Positions 6,771 through 14,627 of a stretch of 35,994 nucleotides of DNA are shown piece by piece. The DNA is from JBBRXJ01 sp038248505 (lineage in GTDB: Bacteria; Bacteroidota; Bacteroidia; Bacteroidales; JBBRXJ01): assembly GCA_038248505.1 (NCBI GenBank), contig JBBRXJ010000032.1, positions 1 to 35,994 of the forward strand, given 5' to 3'. Position numbers and translations under genes: made by a program. How positions within the stretch are numbered: position 1 is the stretch's first letter; every line of letters begins with the position of its first letter. Under the pieces are notes generated by a model. That model was not told the origin of the DNA and ran no database searches. It saw nothing but the letters and a program-made list of their open reading frames with translations.

Positions 6771-9540
6771 AATTCATATATTGTTGTGCTTCTTCATTTT
6801 TACCTAAGGCTTGCAATGCCTGTGCCATAGCCTGATATGCGGGTTTGTAGTTGCCATTTGTTTCTATACATTTTTGCAGCCATTGTGCAGCTTCGTATGG
6901 TCGTTGGGTATTCAAATATATGATTCCTAAATAAAAGTAGGCTGATGTATATTTCACATTGTTTTGCGTAATTCTTCTGAAAGTAAAAATAGCTTCTTCT
7001 GCTTTACCGCTTTGCAACTGTGAAAGACCTAATATCTCCATAGCCTGATCGTAACCAGGGTAATGCTTAATTAATTGATTCGCTACTTCAATTGCTCTCT
7101 TATAATTGCCACTTTCATAATATACCCGGCTCAAATTAAGCAATGCTGACTCATTATCTGCTTCCTCTACAATTGCCTTTTCAAGGTAATTAATAGCCGT
7201 TAAAAAATCTTTTCTATCATAGGCTTGATTACCATAAAAGTCATTTTTAGTCTTACGTTCCAATACTACGCAAAGGGGCGCTTTATCAGCAGTTACTATG
7301 TGTATAGTATTAGATGGGGGCCAACGTTTGCCTTTGAGTTGGTCTGGACTAATATATGCATTTACAAAAATTCCATAGTCCCAATCCTTATTGCCTCTAT
7401 CATAATATTGACAATAGAAAATTCGAATCTTCTTTTCATTCTCTAACTGACGAAGTCTATAACGAGTAATTGGCCCATGGTTTGTAGCAATCAGAATGGG
7501 TTTAGTTGTATCAAATGTGGCATTTTTTAAGCGGTTTTCAAGTAGCCAATCAGCCCCTGTTCGTAAGCTAGTATAGTAATAGTCGAGTTCATATTTACCT
7601 ACTGCTTTATTTACTCCTCCTGAAAATTCATTAAAATAAACATACTCATTTGGATGGTTGCGTATGATATGGCGTATTGGATGGAACATACAACCAGCAA
7701 TTAGAATACTTGCTATGCCAATATATAATGTTTTTTTGAAACGAACTAATAACTTTTCATAGCCAGTTGCTGCTAAAACAGCCAAGAAAATAAATACAAA
7801 CAACAGATGCCTCCAGCCTCCATAAACATTTGATTTCTTATAAATAATGTAGACTACTGGAAAGATGGTTGCAAATAAAGCAATAAAAACAAATAGATTG
7901 TAATCTTTTCGTTTGTTCTTCTTTTTAATAAATATAAACAAGCCCCAACCGATAAATACTACAAGGGGTATAGTAATACTCATATATTTAATTGCATAAT
8001 ACCAAGGTACACTGTCTGACCATAAATACTTCCCATCAAACACTTGGCGTAGGCTCGTGGTGAAATTTGTCATATTTGTTAAAGCATCTATGGGATGTGC
8101 AATAGGACTTTCAATGGCATACGGCCAAAATATGATACCAATAATATATGCGATAATAGATATTCCACTTAGCATTACCAGCAAATGTACTATTCGTTTC
8201 ATTGATTCTGCTGCAAAGAGCTCACGTACCTTTGTGGCCGATAAATGTTTTAATGCAATAAAAAAGAATAAGTAGGCAATTTGCAATAAACCACCAATAC
8301 GTACATTTAATGATAATCCAATACCGATTGCGGTCAATATGGCCGTTGATATTCGTGGTGCCGGATATTCAGCTACCATGCGAATGATATAATACAAACT
8401 CATGGCATAGGCCATTGCAAATGGGATGTCCTTGGGGTTGTTATAGCAATGCCCCAAAAATACTGGCGTTATAAAGAGTAGAATCATTGCAAATGTCCCA
8501 GCTCGCCATCCCGCTAAACGTCTTGCAAATAGGCCCGCAAATAAGATAGCTAACCAACCACAGATAGCAGTAAGTGCATGGCGAACCTCATAAATAGTAT
8601 CTATATGAAAAGCTTTGTTTATTACATGCAATAATACATCAAACGAAATATTGTAATATTGAAACGGGCCGTATCTACTAGTCATATAGGAGGTATCTGC
8701 GCCTTGTGTTGCAAAATAATTATATACCGATACTGCTTGTTCTACATGCTTATCTTCATCTCCCGATATTCCAGCATCAAAACTTAATAGTGGGAGCAAA
8801 ATCAGAAATAATGTCGCTAAGCCCCAAAAGAACAAGCGTTGAATTGGTGAGGATACACCTAAAGGGATTAGTGTTTTTTCTTTTAATAATTTTATAGGAA
8901 TAATAATATTCCATTTTAAACGTGTAATTATGGATACACATTTTTTAATTTTTTCTTTTTGAAATGGATTTCTTTGTGCTAGGTTAATGTAATGTACATC
9001 AACATCTTCCTTGCGAAGTATGTATAGTAAACTCGGTCTAAAGTCATTAGCTTCTTCTATGCTTTTTGTTAAAAACCACAATGCAAGCGATTTATTAATT
9101 GTGATGAAGTTAGGATGACAATCCACCGCTACATCATTAAACCGTATGCTTAAAACCTTTGTATGCTCAAGGTTTCGGCTTGCAGTGAATATTTCAGCAG
9201 GCGAAAAAGACTTTTGTAGTTTAGTGTTTTGTGATATAATAACGACATCATTGCTCGAGCTTTGTACGCCACTTAAAATCATTTCTGTTAAGTTACAATT
9301 CTCAGGCATTCCAAAATAGCTAGTGTTTTTAGCCTCAATGTGTATTTGAGAACGTAAGGATTCAGCTCCACAAATAATGATTTCATTGGTATGATTTTCT
9401 GCATTTTGTTTGATAGTCTCTGTTAATGCAGCAATATCTGTTTGTTCTAATACTACTGGTATTATAAGACTTATTGCAGATGTTTTTTTTGTGTCCGCAT
9501 TTTTGCTCTGAACAGGACGGTTTGTTTCTTTCTTTTGCAT
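6754..9540 (-). CDS. Large membrane glycosyltransferase: degenerate GT-A-like domain, GT39-type core, TPRs
   Basis: A 928-residue protein in three parts. Residues 1-220 look like a GT2-type domain (AISLIIPVVLEQTD at the start), but the usual DxD position reads VVIISQNTKL, so metal and sugar-nucleotide binding is probably lost. Residues about 226-650 hold some ten membrane helices with GT39/ArnT-type features: an acidic first loop (GISGDEDKHVEQA) and NNPKDIPFAMAYAMSLYY. These enzymes move sugar from a polyprenyl-phosphate carrier to an acceptor on the outer face of the inner membrane. From about 770 onward four or five TPRs follow (for example ALLNLSRVYYESGNYKRAIE), probably periplasmic. The gene 53 bp upstream encodes a polyprenyl-phosphate sugar synthase, a natural donor supplier. 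The acceptor is unknown. The combination is unusual. Confidence 0.8.
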   Translation of the reverse strand: MQKKETNRPVQSKNADTKKTSAISLIIPVVLEQTDIAALTETIKQNAENHTNEIIICGAESLRSQIHIEAKNTSYFGMPENCNLTEMILSGVQSSSNDVVIISQNTKLQKSFSPAEIFTASRNLEHTKVLSIRFNDVAVDCHPNFITINKSLALWFLTKSIEEANDFRPSLLYILRKEDVDVHYINLAQRNPFQKEKIKKCVSIITRLKWNIIIPIKLLKEKTLIPLGVSSPIQRLFFWGLATLFLILLPLLSFDAGISGDEDKHVEQAVSVYNYFATQGADTSYMTSRYGPFQYYNISFDVLLHVINKAFHIDTIYEVRHALTAICGWLAILFAGLFARRLAGWRAGTFAMILLFITPVFLGHCYNNPKDIPFAMAYAMSLYYIIRMVAEYPAPRISTAILTAIGIGLSLNVRIGGLLQIAYLFFFIALKHLSATKVRELFAAESMKRIVHLLVMLSGISIIAYIIGIIFWPYAIESPIAHPIDALTNMTNFTTSLRQVFDGKYLWSDSVPWYYAIKYMSITIPLVVFIGWGLFIFIKKKNKRKDYNLFVFIALFATIFPVVYIIYKKSNVYGGWRHLLFVFIFLAVLAATGYEKLLVRFKKTLYIGIASILIAGCMFHPIRHIIRNHPNEYVYFNEFSGGVNKAVGKYELDYYYTSLRTGADWLLENRLKNATFDTTKPILIATNHGPITRYRLRQLENEKKIRIFYCQYYDRGNKDWDYGIFVNAYISPDQLKGKRWPPSNTIHIVTADKAPLCVVLERKTKNDFYGNQAYDRKDFLTAINYLEKAIVEEADNESALLNLSRVYYESGNYKRAIEVANQLIKHYPGYDQAMEILGLSQLQSGKAEEAIFTFRRITQNNVKYTSAYFYLGIIYLNTQRPYEAAQWLQKCIETNGNYKPAYQAMAQALQALGKNEEAQQYMNYANSI

Positions 9541-9593
9541 GGTAATTAATTTATAGAATAATTCTCTATACGGCTTCTAATATGCAAACTCAG

Positions 9594-10370
9594 CTACTTT
9601 GATATTTGATATTCTCTAGCAATCTGTTTCTTGTAAACTGTTTTTACATGAATTGATATTTTAATTAATTGGATAAACATACGCACTGAATCGCTAAATA
9701 CGTTCACTTTACTGTTTTCCATAATATTCCATTTCACAGGCATCTCTACAACATTTATACGATGAACGTTTGCTTTACATATTATCTCAACATCATGAGC
9801 CCAACCGTAAACATTAAGATCCTTAAATAATAATTTAGCTGATGTACCTGGATACAATTTAAAACCGCACTGGCTGTCCCGAAAGGGGATTCCGCTTATT
9901 GCCCGTACAAAAAAGTTGAATATATATCCCATGGCTTTTCGAATAGGATGCTCCTTTATTGCAGATTCTTTATGCGTCCTTGAGCCAATAAAAATGGTGT
10001 TACTGCTAAATTCATTATTCAATAGTTTGAGCCATTTATAGAGCTCATTGGGGTGGGTTGATACATCCGTATCCATAGTAAGAATCAATTCGCCTGTTGC
10101 AGCAAGAATACCAGTACGCAAGGCACCGCCTTTACCTTGGTTTTTTTCGTGTATAATGTGTTTAAACTGATTCAATTTCTTCAGTTTACTAAGGAATACA
10201 TCGTTTTCAATTATCTCTACCGATTGATCTGTACTTCCATCATCAACAACAATAATTTCAATTGAATCCCATTGTGTACTAAATTCTTTGAGCGCTTCTA
10301 CTAAATACTTAATGCGCAACTCTTCATTATAGCAAGGAATAATTATAGATAGTTTCTTTGTTATTTGCAT
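9594..10370 (-). CDS. Polyprenyl-phosphate sugar synthase, GT2 (DPM1/ALG5-like)
   Basis: A soluble GT2 enzyme expected to transfer a hexose from a nucleotide sugar to a polyprenyl phosphate. The protein starts MQITKKLSIIIPCYNEE. Family motifs are IEIIVVDDGSTD, the glycine-rich KNQGKGGALRTGIL, the metal-binding MDTDVSTHP (Asp100, Asp102) and the DSQCGFKLYPG segment typical of DPM1/ALG5 proteins. No C-terminal membrane domain is present, as in the short class. A TTG at 10382 would add four residues; ATG 10370 is preferred. It sits 53 bp upstream of the GT39-type membrane transferase, fitting donor synthesis followed by transfer. The exact sugar cannot be read from the sequence. Confidence 0.88.
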   Translation of the reverse strand: MQITKKLSIIIPCYNEELRIKYLVEALKEFSTQWDSIEIIVVDDGSTDQSVEIIENDVFLSKLKKLNQFKHIIHEKNQGKGGALRTGILAATGELILTMDTDVSTHPNELYKWLKLLNNEFSSNTIFIGSRTHKESAIKEHPIRKAMGYIFNFFVRAISGIPFRDSQCGFKLYPGTSAKLLFKDLNVYGWAHDVEIICKANVHRINVVEMPVKWNIMENSKVNVFSDSVRMFIQLIKISIHVKTVYKKQIAREYQISK

Positions 10371-10494
10371 TGTGAGAATCAATTTTCATGGAAACTAAAA
10401 TACGAATTTTATTTCAATATCTGCTTTATTCATTTGAAAGCTGAATCATTATTAGATAGAAGAATGTTTTATCTTGCTCACTTCTATAAACAAC

Positions 10495-10524
10495 AAAAGC
10501 TAAAGAAGTGAATCTTTAGCTTTT
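10495..10524 (-). terminator. Terminator downstream of rpmH
   Basis: AAAAGCTAAAG (10495-10505) and CTTTAGCTTTT (10514-10524) form a perfect 11-bp stem with an 8-nt loop. It starts 21 bp after the rpmH stop on the minus strand, where the stem itself ends in T's. It would separate rpmH from the following GT2 gene. Confidence 0.75.
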
Positions 10525-10544
10525 ATATTATAAATAGGGTCAAT

Positions 10545-10694
10545 TTATTTTCCTTCATCCGATACGGTAAGTTTCTTCCGGCCTCGGCCTCTTCTTGCAT
10601 TTAGCACTTTACGACCTTCAACAGTTTTCATTCTTTCTCTGAAACCATGTTTGTTTTTTCTCTTTCTGACGGAGGGCTGAAACGTCCTTTTCAT
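10545..10694 (-). CDS. rpmH: 50S ribosomal protein L34
   Basis: A 49-residue, strongly basic large-subunit protein. Its N-terminus MKRTFQPSVRKRKNKHGF and the motif GRKVLNARRGRGRKKLTVS are diagnostic. It has its own promoter about 45 bp upstream and a perfect hairpin terminator after it, so it is probably a single-gene unit. It is not next to rnpA or dnaA as in many other bacteria, so no replication origin is implied. Confidence 0.97.
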   Translation of the reverse strand: MKRTFQPSVRKRKNKHGFRERMKTVEGRKVLNARRGRGRKKLTVSDEGK

Positions 10695-10737
10695 ATAATT
10701 AAATTTTTAGAATTGATTCGTACTTGTTTTGAGAGTG

Positions 10738-10745
10738 CAAATATA
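10738..10745 (-). promoter_or_regulatory. -7 promoter element of rpmH
   Basis: On the minus strand this reads TATATTTG, a perfect TANNTTTG match, 43 bp upstream of the rpmH ATG. A TTTG at 10760-10763 (minus strand) lies 14 bp further upstream, closer than the usual -33 spacing, so the upstream element is uncertain. Confidence 0.6.
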
Positions 10746-10951
10746 GTTTTTTTTCTCACCAAAAATGTTTTTTGCATAATTTTTGTAAAAATGCTTCACG
10801 TATCACGCGTAATTAACTCTCTTATAGTTATTTATTTTTTATTCCCCGTAATGCAAATTGAGCTAAACAAATACGAAATCTTCCTTTTAACCCCCCTAAT
10901 CCGCTCAACTCTTAATCTTCTCATTTTCGCCAAGGCGTATCAATAATCATC

Positions 10952-11578
10952 TCACTTCCACATTTTCTCAAAATAAACAATGGATTTTGACTCAAAAAAG
11001 GCTTCTTCATACATATCCTTTATAGGATATACAACACTATTAGGGAAATTCTTTAATTCTTCGCCTAAATCGCCTCCTTTTAAATAAATGATTCCATTTT
11101 TAAAGCTTGCTATGGATTGTGGGTTTAACAAATGCTTTGATAGTTTATAAAAGCTGGAAAAATCGCATACGGCACGACTTATGATATAATGGAATTGCTC
11201 TTTTAACTGTTCTGCTCTAATATTTATAGCCTTTACATTAGTGAGTTGCAGACTATCACTTACAGCTTGTACTACTTTTATTTTTTTTCCAATTGAGTCA
11301 GCCAGTGTAAATTGAACGTCTGGATAAAGAATTGATAATGGAATTCCTGGAAATCCTCCGCCAGTGCCAATATCGAGTACACGTGCCCCTGCTGGTATTG
11401 TAAATTTTGAACCAATGGCTAATGAATGAAGTATATGACGTTCATATAAATACTCAATGTCTTTTCGTGATATTACATTGATTTTTTCATTCCATTCTGT
11501 ATATAATGGCAACAGCTGAGTAAAACGATCCAATTGTTGCTGAGATAGGTTCGGAAAGTATTTTATAATCAGTTCCAT
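10952..11578 (-). CDS. rsmG: 16S rRNA (guanine527-N7) methyltransferase RsmG
   Basis: An S-adenosylmethionine-dependent methyltransferase that modifies G527 of 16S rRNA. The SAM-binding motif is VLDIGTGGGFPGIPLSI. The preceding WNEKINVISRKDIEYLYERH and HILHSLAI segment is characteristic of the family, as is the later YIISRAVCDFSSF. The 208-residue length is normal. It starts 9 bp after the ECF sigma factor gene and is the last gene of the GT2-sigma-rsmG operon. Loss of RsmG is known to give low-level streptomycin resistance in several bacteria; this copy appears intact. Confidence 0.95.
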   Translation of the reverse strand: MELIIKYFPNLSQQQLDRFTQLLPLYTEWNEKINVISRKDIEYLYERHILHSLAIGSKFTIPAGARVLDIGTGGGFPGIPLSILYPDVQFTLADSIGKKIKVVQAVSDSLQLTNVKAINIRAEQLKEQFHYIISRAVCDFSSFYKLSKHLLNPQSIASFKNGIIYLKGGDLGEELKNFPNSVVYPIKDMYEEAFFESKSIVYFEKMWK

Positions 11579-11587
11579 ATAAAGAAT

Positions 11588-12169
11588 TTATTCTCCTTTG
11601 GTGAGAATATTATATAGCAATTCGCGCGCTCTAAAAAGTTGAGCTTTTATTGTACCTAAAGGAAGATTTAGAATTTCTGAAATTTCTTCGTATGAGTATT
11701 CTTTAAAGTAGCGTAATTCAATGAGTTCTCTGTAATTTGGCTTCAGCTTATTAATTACATTTCGCATCATCTTTATCTTTTGCTCATTTATCATAACCTC
11801 CTCTGGATCTGGAGTGTTTGACGGTAACGCAATACCTCCTGATTCGGAGTCTCCTGACTGGTCAATAGAAATGCTTATTTCTTTGCGGCGTCTGATAAAG
11901 TCAATACAATTATTGGTAGCAATCTTAAATAGCCATGTACTAAAAGCAAAATTTGGGGTGTACTGATCAATGTTTTTAAAGGCTTTACCAAAGGCTTCAA
12001 GAGTTAAGTCTTCAGCATCATTCCTATTGTTAACCATCTTCAAAAGCATGAAGTAAATAGAATCACGATAGCGATCAAGTAAATTGGCATACGATTTTTG
12101 ATCACCCTTTATTGCCCTCTGTACGAGCATGTAATCATGTTGTGCTTTATCTGATAAATTTACACTCAA
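11588..12169 (-). CDS. ECF-type RNA polymerase sigma factor (sigma-70 family)
   Basis: A 193-residue alternative sigma factor. Region 2 lies at about residues 27-95 and includes NNRNDAEDLTLEAFGKAFKNI and the -10 recognition part TWLFKIATNNCIDFIRRRK. Region 4 lies at about 135-185, with the helix-turn-helix YSYEEISEILNLPLGTIKAQLFRARE split over its two helices. The start codon is TTG and overlaps the TGA stop of the upstream GT2 gene (TTGA), which suggests coupled translation; ATG at 12130 (MLVQRAIKGDQ) is an alternative start. No anti-sigma gene is adjacent, so control could be transcriptional or through a distant partner. Regulon unknown. Confidence 0.92.
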   Translation of the reverse strand: MSVNLSDKAQHDYMLVQRAIKGDQKSYANLLDRYRDSIYFMLLKMVNNRNDAEDLTLEAFGKAFKNIDQYTPNFAFSTWLFKIATNNCIDFIRRRKEISISIDQSGDSESGGIALPSNTPDPEEVMINEQKIKMMRNVINKLKPNYRELIELRYFKEYSYEEISEILNLPLGTIKAQLFRARELLYNILTKGE

Positions 12170-13296
12170 ATTCTCTTGTTTTTGATTTTTAATGCGTTAG
12201 TAATAAATAATACAAAATGCATTATTGGCATAATTACATCATAGACTAGCGAAGATAGCAATAAATATTTCTCTTGAAGTCGCTTCATTGCAGAATAGTA
12301 AATGACTATCTGTATTATCATCCTAGTTATGAGAATATAATATATAATTGGAAGATATGCATTATTTATGAGCAATACGGTGAATAACGTGTAGAATGTA
12401 AGCCTACTGATAATTTCAAGTCCTAAATAGATTTTTGAGCTTAAACGATAGCGCCCTCCAGTAGTTAGGTGACGACTCTTTTGGCGAAACCAACCATTCC
12501 ATTGGGTTTCAGGTTCTGAAAAGGTAATGGAGGAGGGTGCTAATACTACTTTAGTGTTGCTACTTCTAGCATGTTCATTAACAAATAAATCATCATCTCC
12601 TGAAATGAGATCAATATGTGATGTGAATCCTTTGCCGCCAAAGAATAATGATCGACGATAGGCCATATTGCGTCCAACACCCATATAAGGAATGCCTGCT
12701 AATGCGGCTGATAGATACTGTAATCCAATAAAAAAAGTATCGAATCTAAGCCAGTTATTTAAAAAGCTTTTTCGTATCTGATAAGCACCATAACCCAGTA
12801 TTATACTATTTTGTTCTGAAAACTGTGATGCCATGGTACGCAACCATTGATTATCCGTTACCTTACAATCTGCATCGGTAAATAACATCCATTCATGTTT
12901 TGCAGCCTTTATTCCTATTGCTACAGCTAATTTCTTACCATGCGAAAATTTTTCATTCATCTCTATATGCGTATAATGCAGATGAGTGTACATCTTCTTA
13001 AATTCTGATAAGGTAATGAGCGATTCATCGGTTGAACAATCATCGACTACAATGACTTCGTAATCAGGATAATCTTGCTGCAATAGGGAATGTAAATGTT
13101 TCTGTAAGTTTATTTCTTCGTTGCGGGCACAAATGATAATAGATACAGGCGGAGTGACTGTTACTCTTTCTTTTTTTTTACTGAAGGGTACTCGAATATA
13201 AAAAAATAAATAATAAAATAGCTGAATGCCAAAGGCAGAAAGGAAAATCCCCATGAGAAATCCATATTCATTATGAAAGAAACCAATGATATCCAT
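12166..13296 (-). CDS. Membrane-bound family 2 glycosyltransferase
   Basis: A processive-type GT2 with membrane segments at both ends. One or two helices lie near residues 12-34. The catalytic domain starts VSIIICARNEE and has VIVVDDCSTDES, the metal-binding TDADC (Asp141, Asp143), SGDDDLFVN as acceptor-site acidic motif and RQKSRHLTTG in the position of the Q/RxxRW motif. Two to three C-terminal helices follow near residues 290-370. Such proteins build or extend envelope polysaccharides or glycolipids; the product cannot be predicted. It is the first gene of an operon with the ECF sigma factor (4-bp TTGA overlap) and rsmG. The gene order suggests co-expression rather than a shared pathway. 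Confidence 0.88.
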   Translation of the reverse strand: MDIIGFFHNEYGFLMGIFLSAFGIQLFYYLFFYIRVPFSKKKERVTVTPPVSIIICARNEEINLQKHLHSLLQQDYPDYEVIVVDDCSTDESLITLSEFKKMYTHLHYTHIEMNEKFSHGKKLAVAIGIKAAKHEWMLFTDADCKVTDNQWLRTMASQFSEQNSIILGYGAYQIRKSFLNNWLRFDTFFIGLQYLSAALAGIPYMGVGRNMAYRRSLFFGGKGFTSHIDLISGDDDLFVNEHARSSNTKVVLAPSSITFSEPETQWNGWFRQKSRHLTTGGRYRLSSKIYLGLEIISRLTFYTLFTVLLINNAYLPIIYYILITRMIIQIVIYYSAMKRLQEKYLLLSSLVYDVIMPIMHFVLFITNALKIKNKRI

Positions 13297-13351
13297 TATT
13301 AATATTTTTGTTGGGTAAAAGTAAAAATAAATTTTAATATCAGAAGCACTT

Positions 13352-13376
13352 TAAAGCTTTTTGATGAAAAGCTTTT
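13352..13376. repeat. Inverted repeat between divergent GT2 and tgt
   Basis: AAAGCTTTT (13353-13361) pairs with AAAAGCTTT (13367-13375) over a 5-nt loop TGATG. It lies in the roughly 200-bp divergent intergenic region, about 55 bp from the GT2 start and 90 bp before the tgt -7 element. It could be an operator or a stray terminator; neither is proven. Confidence 0.4.
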
Positions 13377-13468
13377 GAGCAAAGTTCAAAAATTGTTTGG
13401 ATTAAAAAATAGATTTATTTAGCAAATTGCCTTACACCCCAAAACGTTTCTTTGACCAATTTTTATGC

Positions 13469-13476
13469 TATATTTG
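13469..13476 (+). promoter_or_regulatory. -7 promoter element of tgt
   Basis: TATATTTG is a perfect TANNTTTG match, ending 19 bp before the tgt ATG. A TTTG at 13451-13454 lies 14 bp upstream, which is short for a -33 element. The implied leader is only about 12 nt. Confidence 0.6.
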
Positions 13477-13495
13477 CTCGAATTATTAAGACAAC

Positions 13496-14626
13496 ATGCA
13501 GTTTGATATTTTAAAACATGATGCGCAAACTAGTGCTAGGGCTGGTAAAATAAGCACTGCACATGGGACTTTTAATACTCCCATATTTATGCCAGTTGGT
13601 ACGCTTGGTTCAGTAAAAGGTGTGCATCAGAGCGAATTGGTTAAAGATATTGATGCTCCAATTATTTTAGGAAATACCTATCATCTATTTTTACGCCCTG
13701 GTATTGAAACACTCCAAAAAGCTGGAGGCTTGCACAAGTTCATCGGTTGGAACCGAAGCATACTTACGGATAGCGGTGGCTATCAAGTATTTTCGCTATC
13801 AGATAAACGAAAAGTAAAAGAGGAGGGGGTTGTTTTTCAATCTCATATTGATGGCACCCGATATACCTTTACTCCTGAAAATGTGATGGATGTACAGCGA
13901 ATTATTGGTGCTGATATTATGATGGCTTTTGATGAATGTACTCCATACCCTTGTGATATTAAATATGCAAGAAACTCAATGGAACTTACTCATAGATGGC
14001 TCGACCGCTGTGTGAAGCGTTTTAAAGAGACAGAACCACTCTATGGGCATGAACAATCGCTTTTCCCTATTGTACAAGGAAGCGTTTATAATGACTTGAG
14101 AAAAATTTCTGCTGAGAAGATTGCAGCAGCTGATTGTGAAGGTAATGCTATTGGCGGATTATCGGTTGGTGAGCCTGCCGAAATGATGTATGAAATGATA
14201 GAAACCGTTAATAATATCCTTCCTGTTAATAAGCCTCGTTACCTTATGGGCGTTGGTATGCCAGTGAATATTCTTGAAGCTATTGCTCGAGGAATTGATA
14301 TGTTTGATTGTGTTATTCCTACTCGAAATGGCCGAAATGGCATGTTGTTCACCATGGATGGAATAATTAATATTAAAAATTTAAAATGGAAAGAAGATTT
14401 CTCACCTATTGATGAACATGGAACAACTCATGTTGATCTCGCATACAGCAAGGCTTATCTTCGTCATTTAATTATCTCAACTGAAATATTAGGAGCGCAA
14501 ATCGCAACTATTCATAATTTGGGTTTTTATCTTCGCCTGGTGAGAACTGCGCGGGAACATATCATGAATGATTCTTTTGCTACTTGGAAGAATAGTATGG
14601 TTAAAAAACTTGCTACACGTTTGTAA
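13496..14626 (+). CDS. tgt: tRNA-guanine transglycosylase
   Basis: Exchanges guanine 34 for a queuosine precursor in tRNAs with GUN anticodons. The catalytic aspartates are visible: Asp92 in TDSGGYQVF and the nucleophile Asp271 in MFDCVIPTRNGRNG. The substrate-pocket segment GNAIGGLSVGEP is intact, and length (376 aa) is normal. The usual zinc site (CxCxxC plus His) is changed: before YSKAYLRHL the sequence is DEHGTTHVDLA with no cysteine, while the later His340 (TIHNL) remains. From memory this is common in Bacteroidota Tgt, so the enzyme is probably active. The LptG-like permease gene starts 1 bp after the stop. Confidence 0.95.
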   Translation: MQFDILKHDAQTSARAGKISTAHGTFNTPIFMPVGTLGSVKGVHQSELVKDIDAPIILGNTYHLFLRPGIETLQKAGGLHKFIGWNRSILTDSGGYQVFSLSDKRKVKEEGVVFQSHIDGTRYTFTPENVMDVQRIIGADIMMAFDECTPYPCDIKYARNSMELTHRWLDRCVKRFKETEPLYGHEQSLFPIVQGSVYNDLRKISAEKIAAADCEGNAIGGLSVGEPAEMMYEMIETVNNILPVNKPRYLMGVGMPVNILEAIARGIDMFDCVIPTRNGRNGMLFTMDGIINIKNLKWKEDFSPIDEHGTTHVDLAYSKAYLRHLIISTEILGAQIATIHNLGFYLRLVRTAREHIMNDSFATWKNSMVKKLATRL

Positions 14627-14627
14627 T

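Noticed and set aside
10545..10694. Replication origin near rpmH
   Set aside because: rpmH marks the origin in many bacteria, but here there is no rnpA, dnaA or cluster of DnaA boxes that I can see.
13496..14626. tgt as a pseudogene because the zinc cysteines are missing
   Set aside because: The rest of the protein, including catalytic residues and length, is intact, and the change appears to be common in the phylum.
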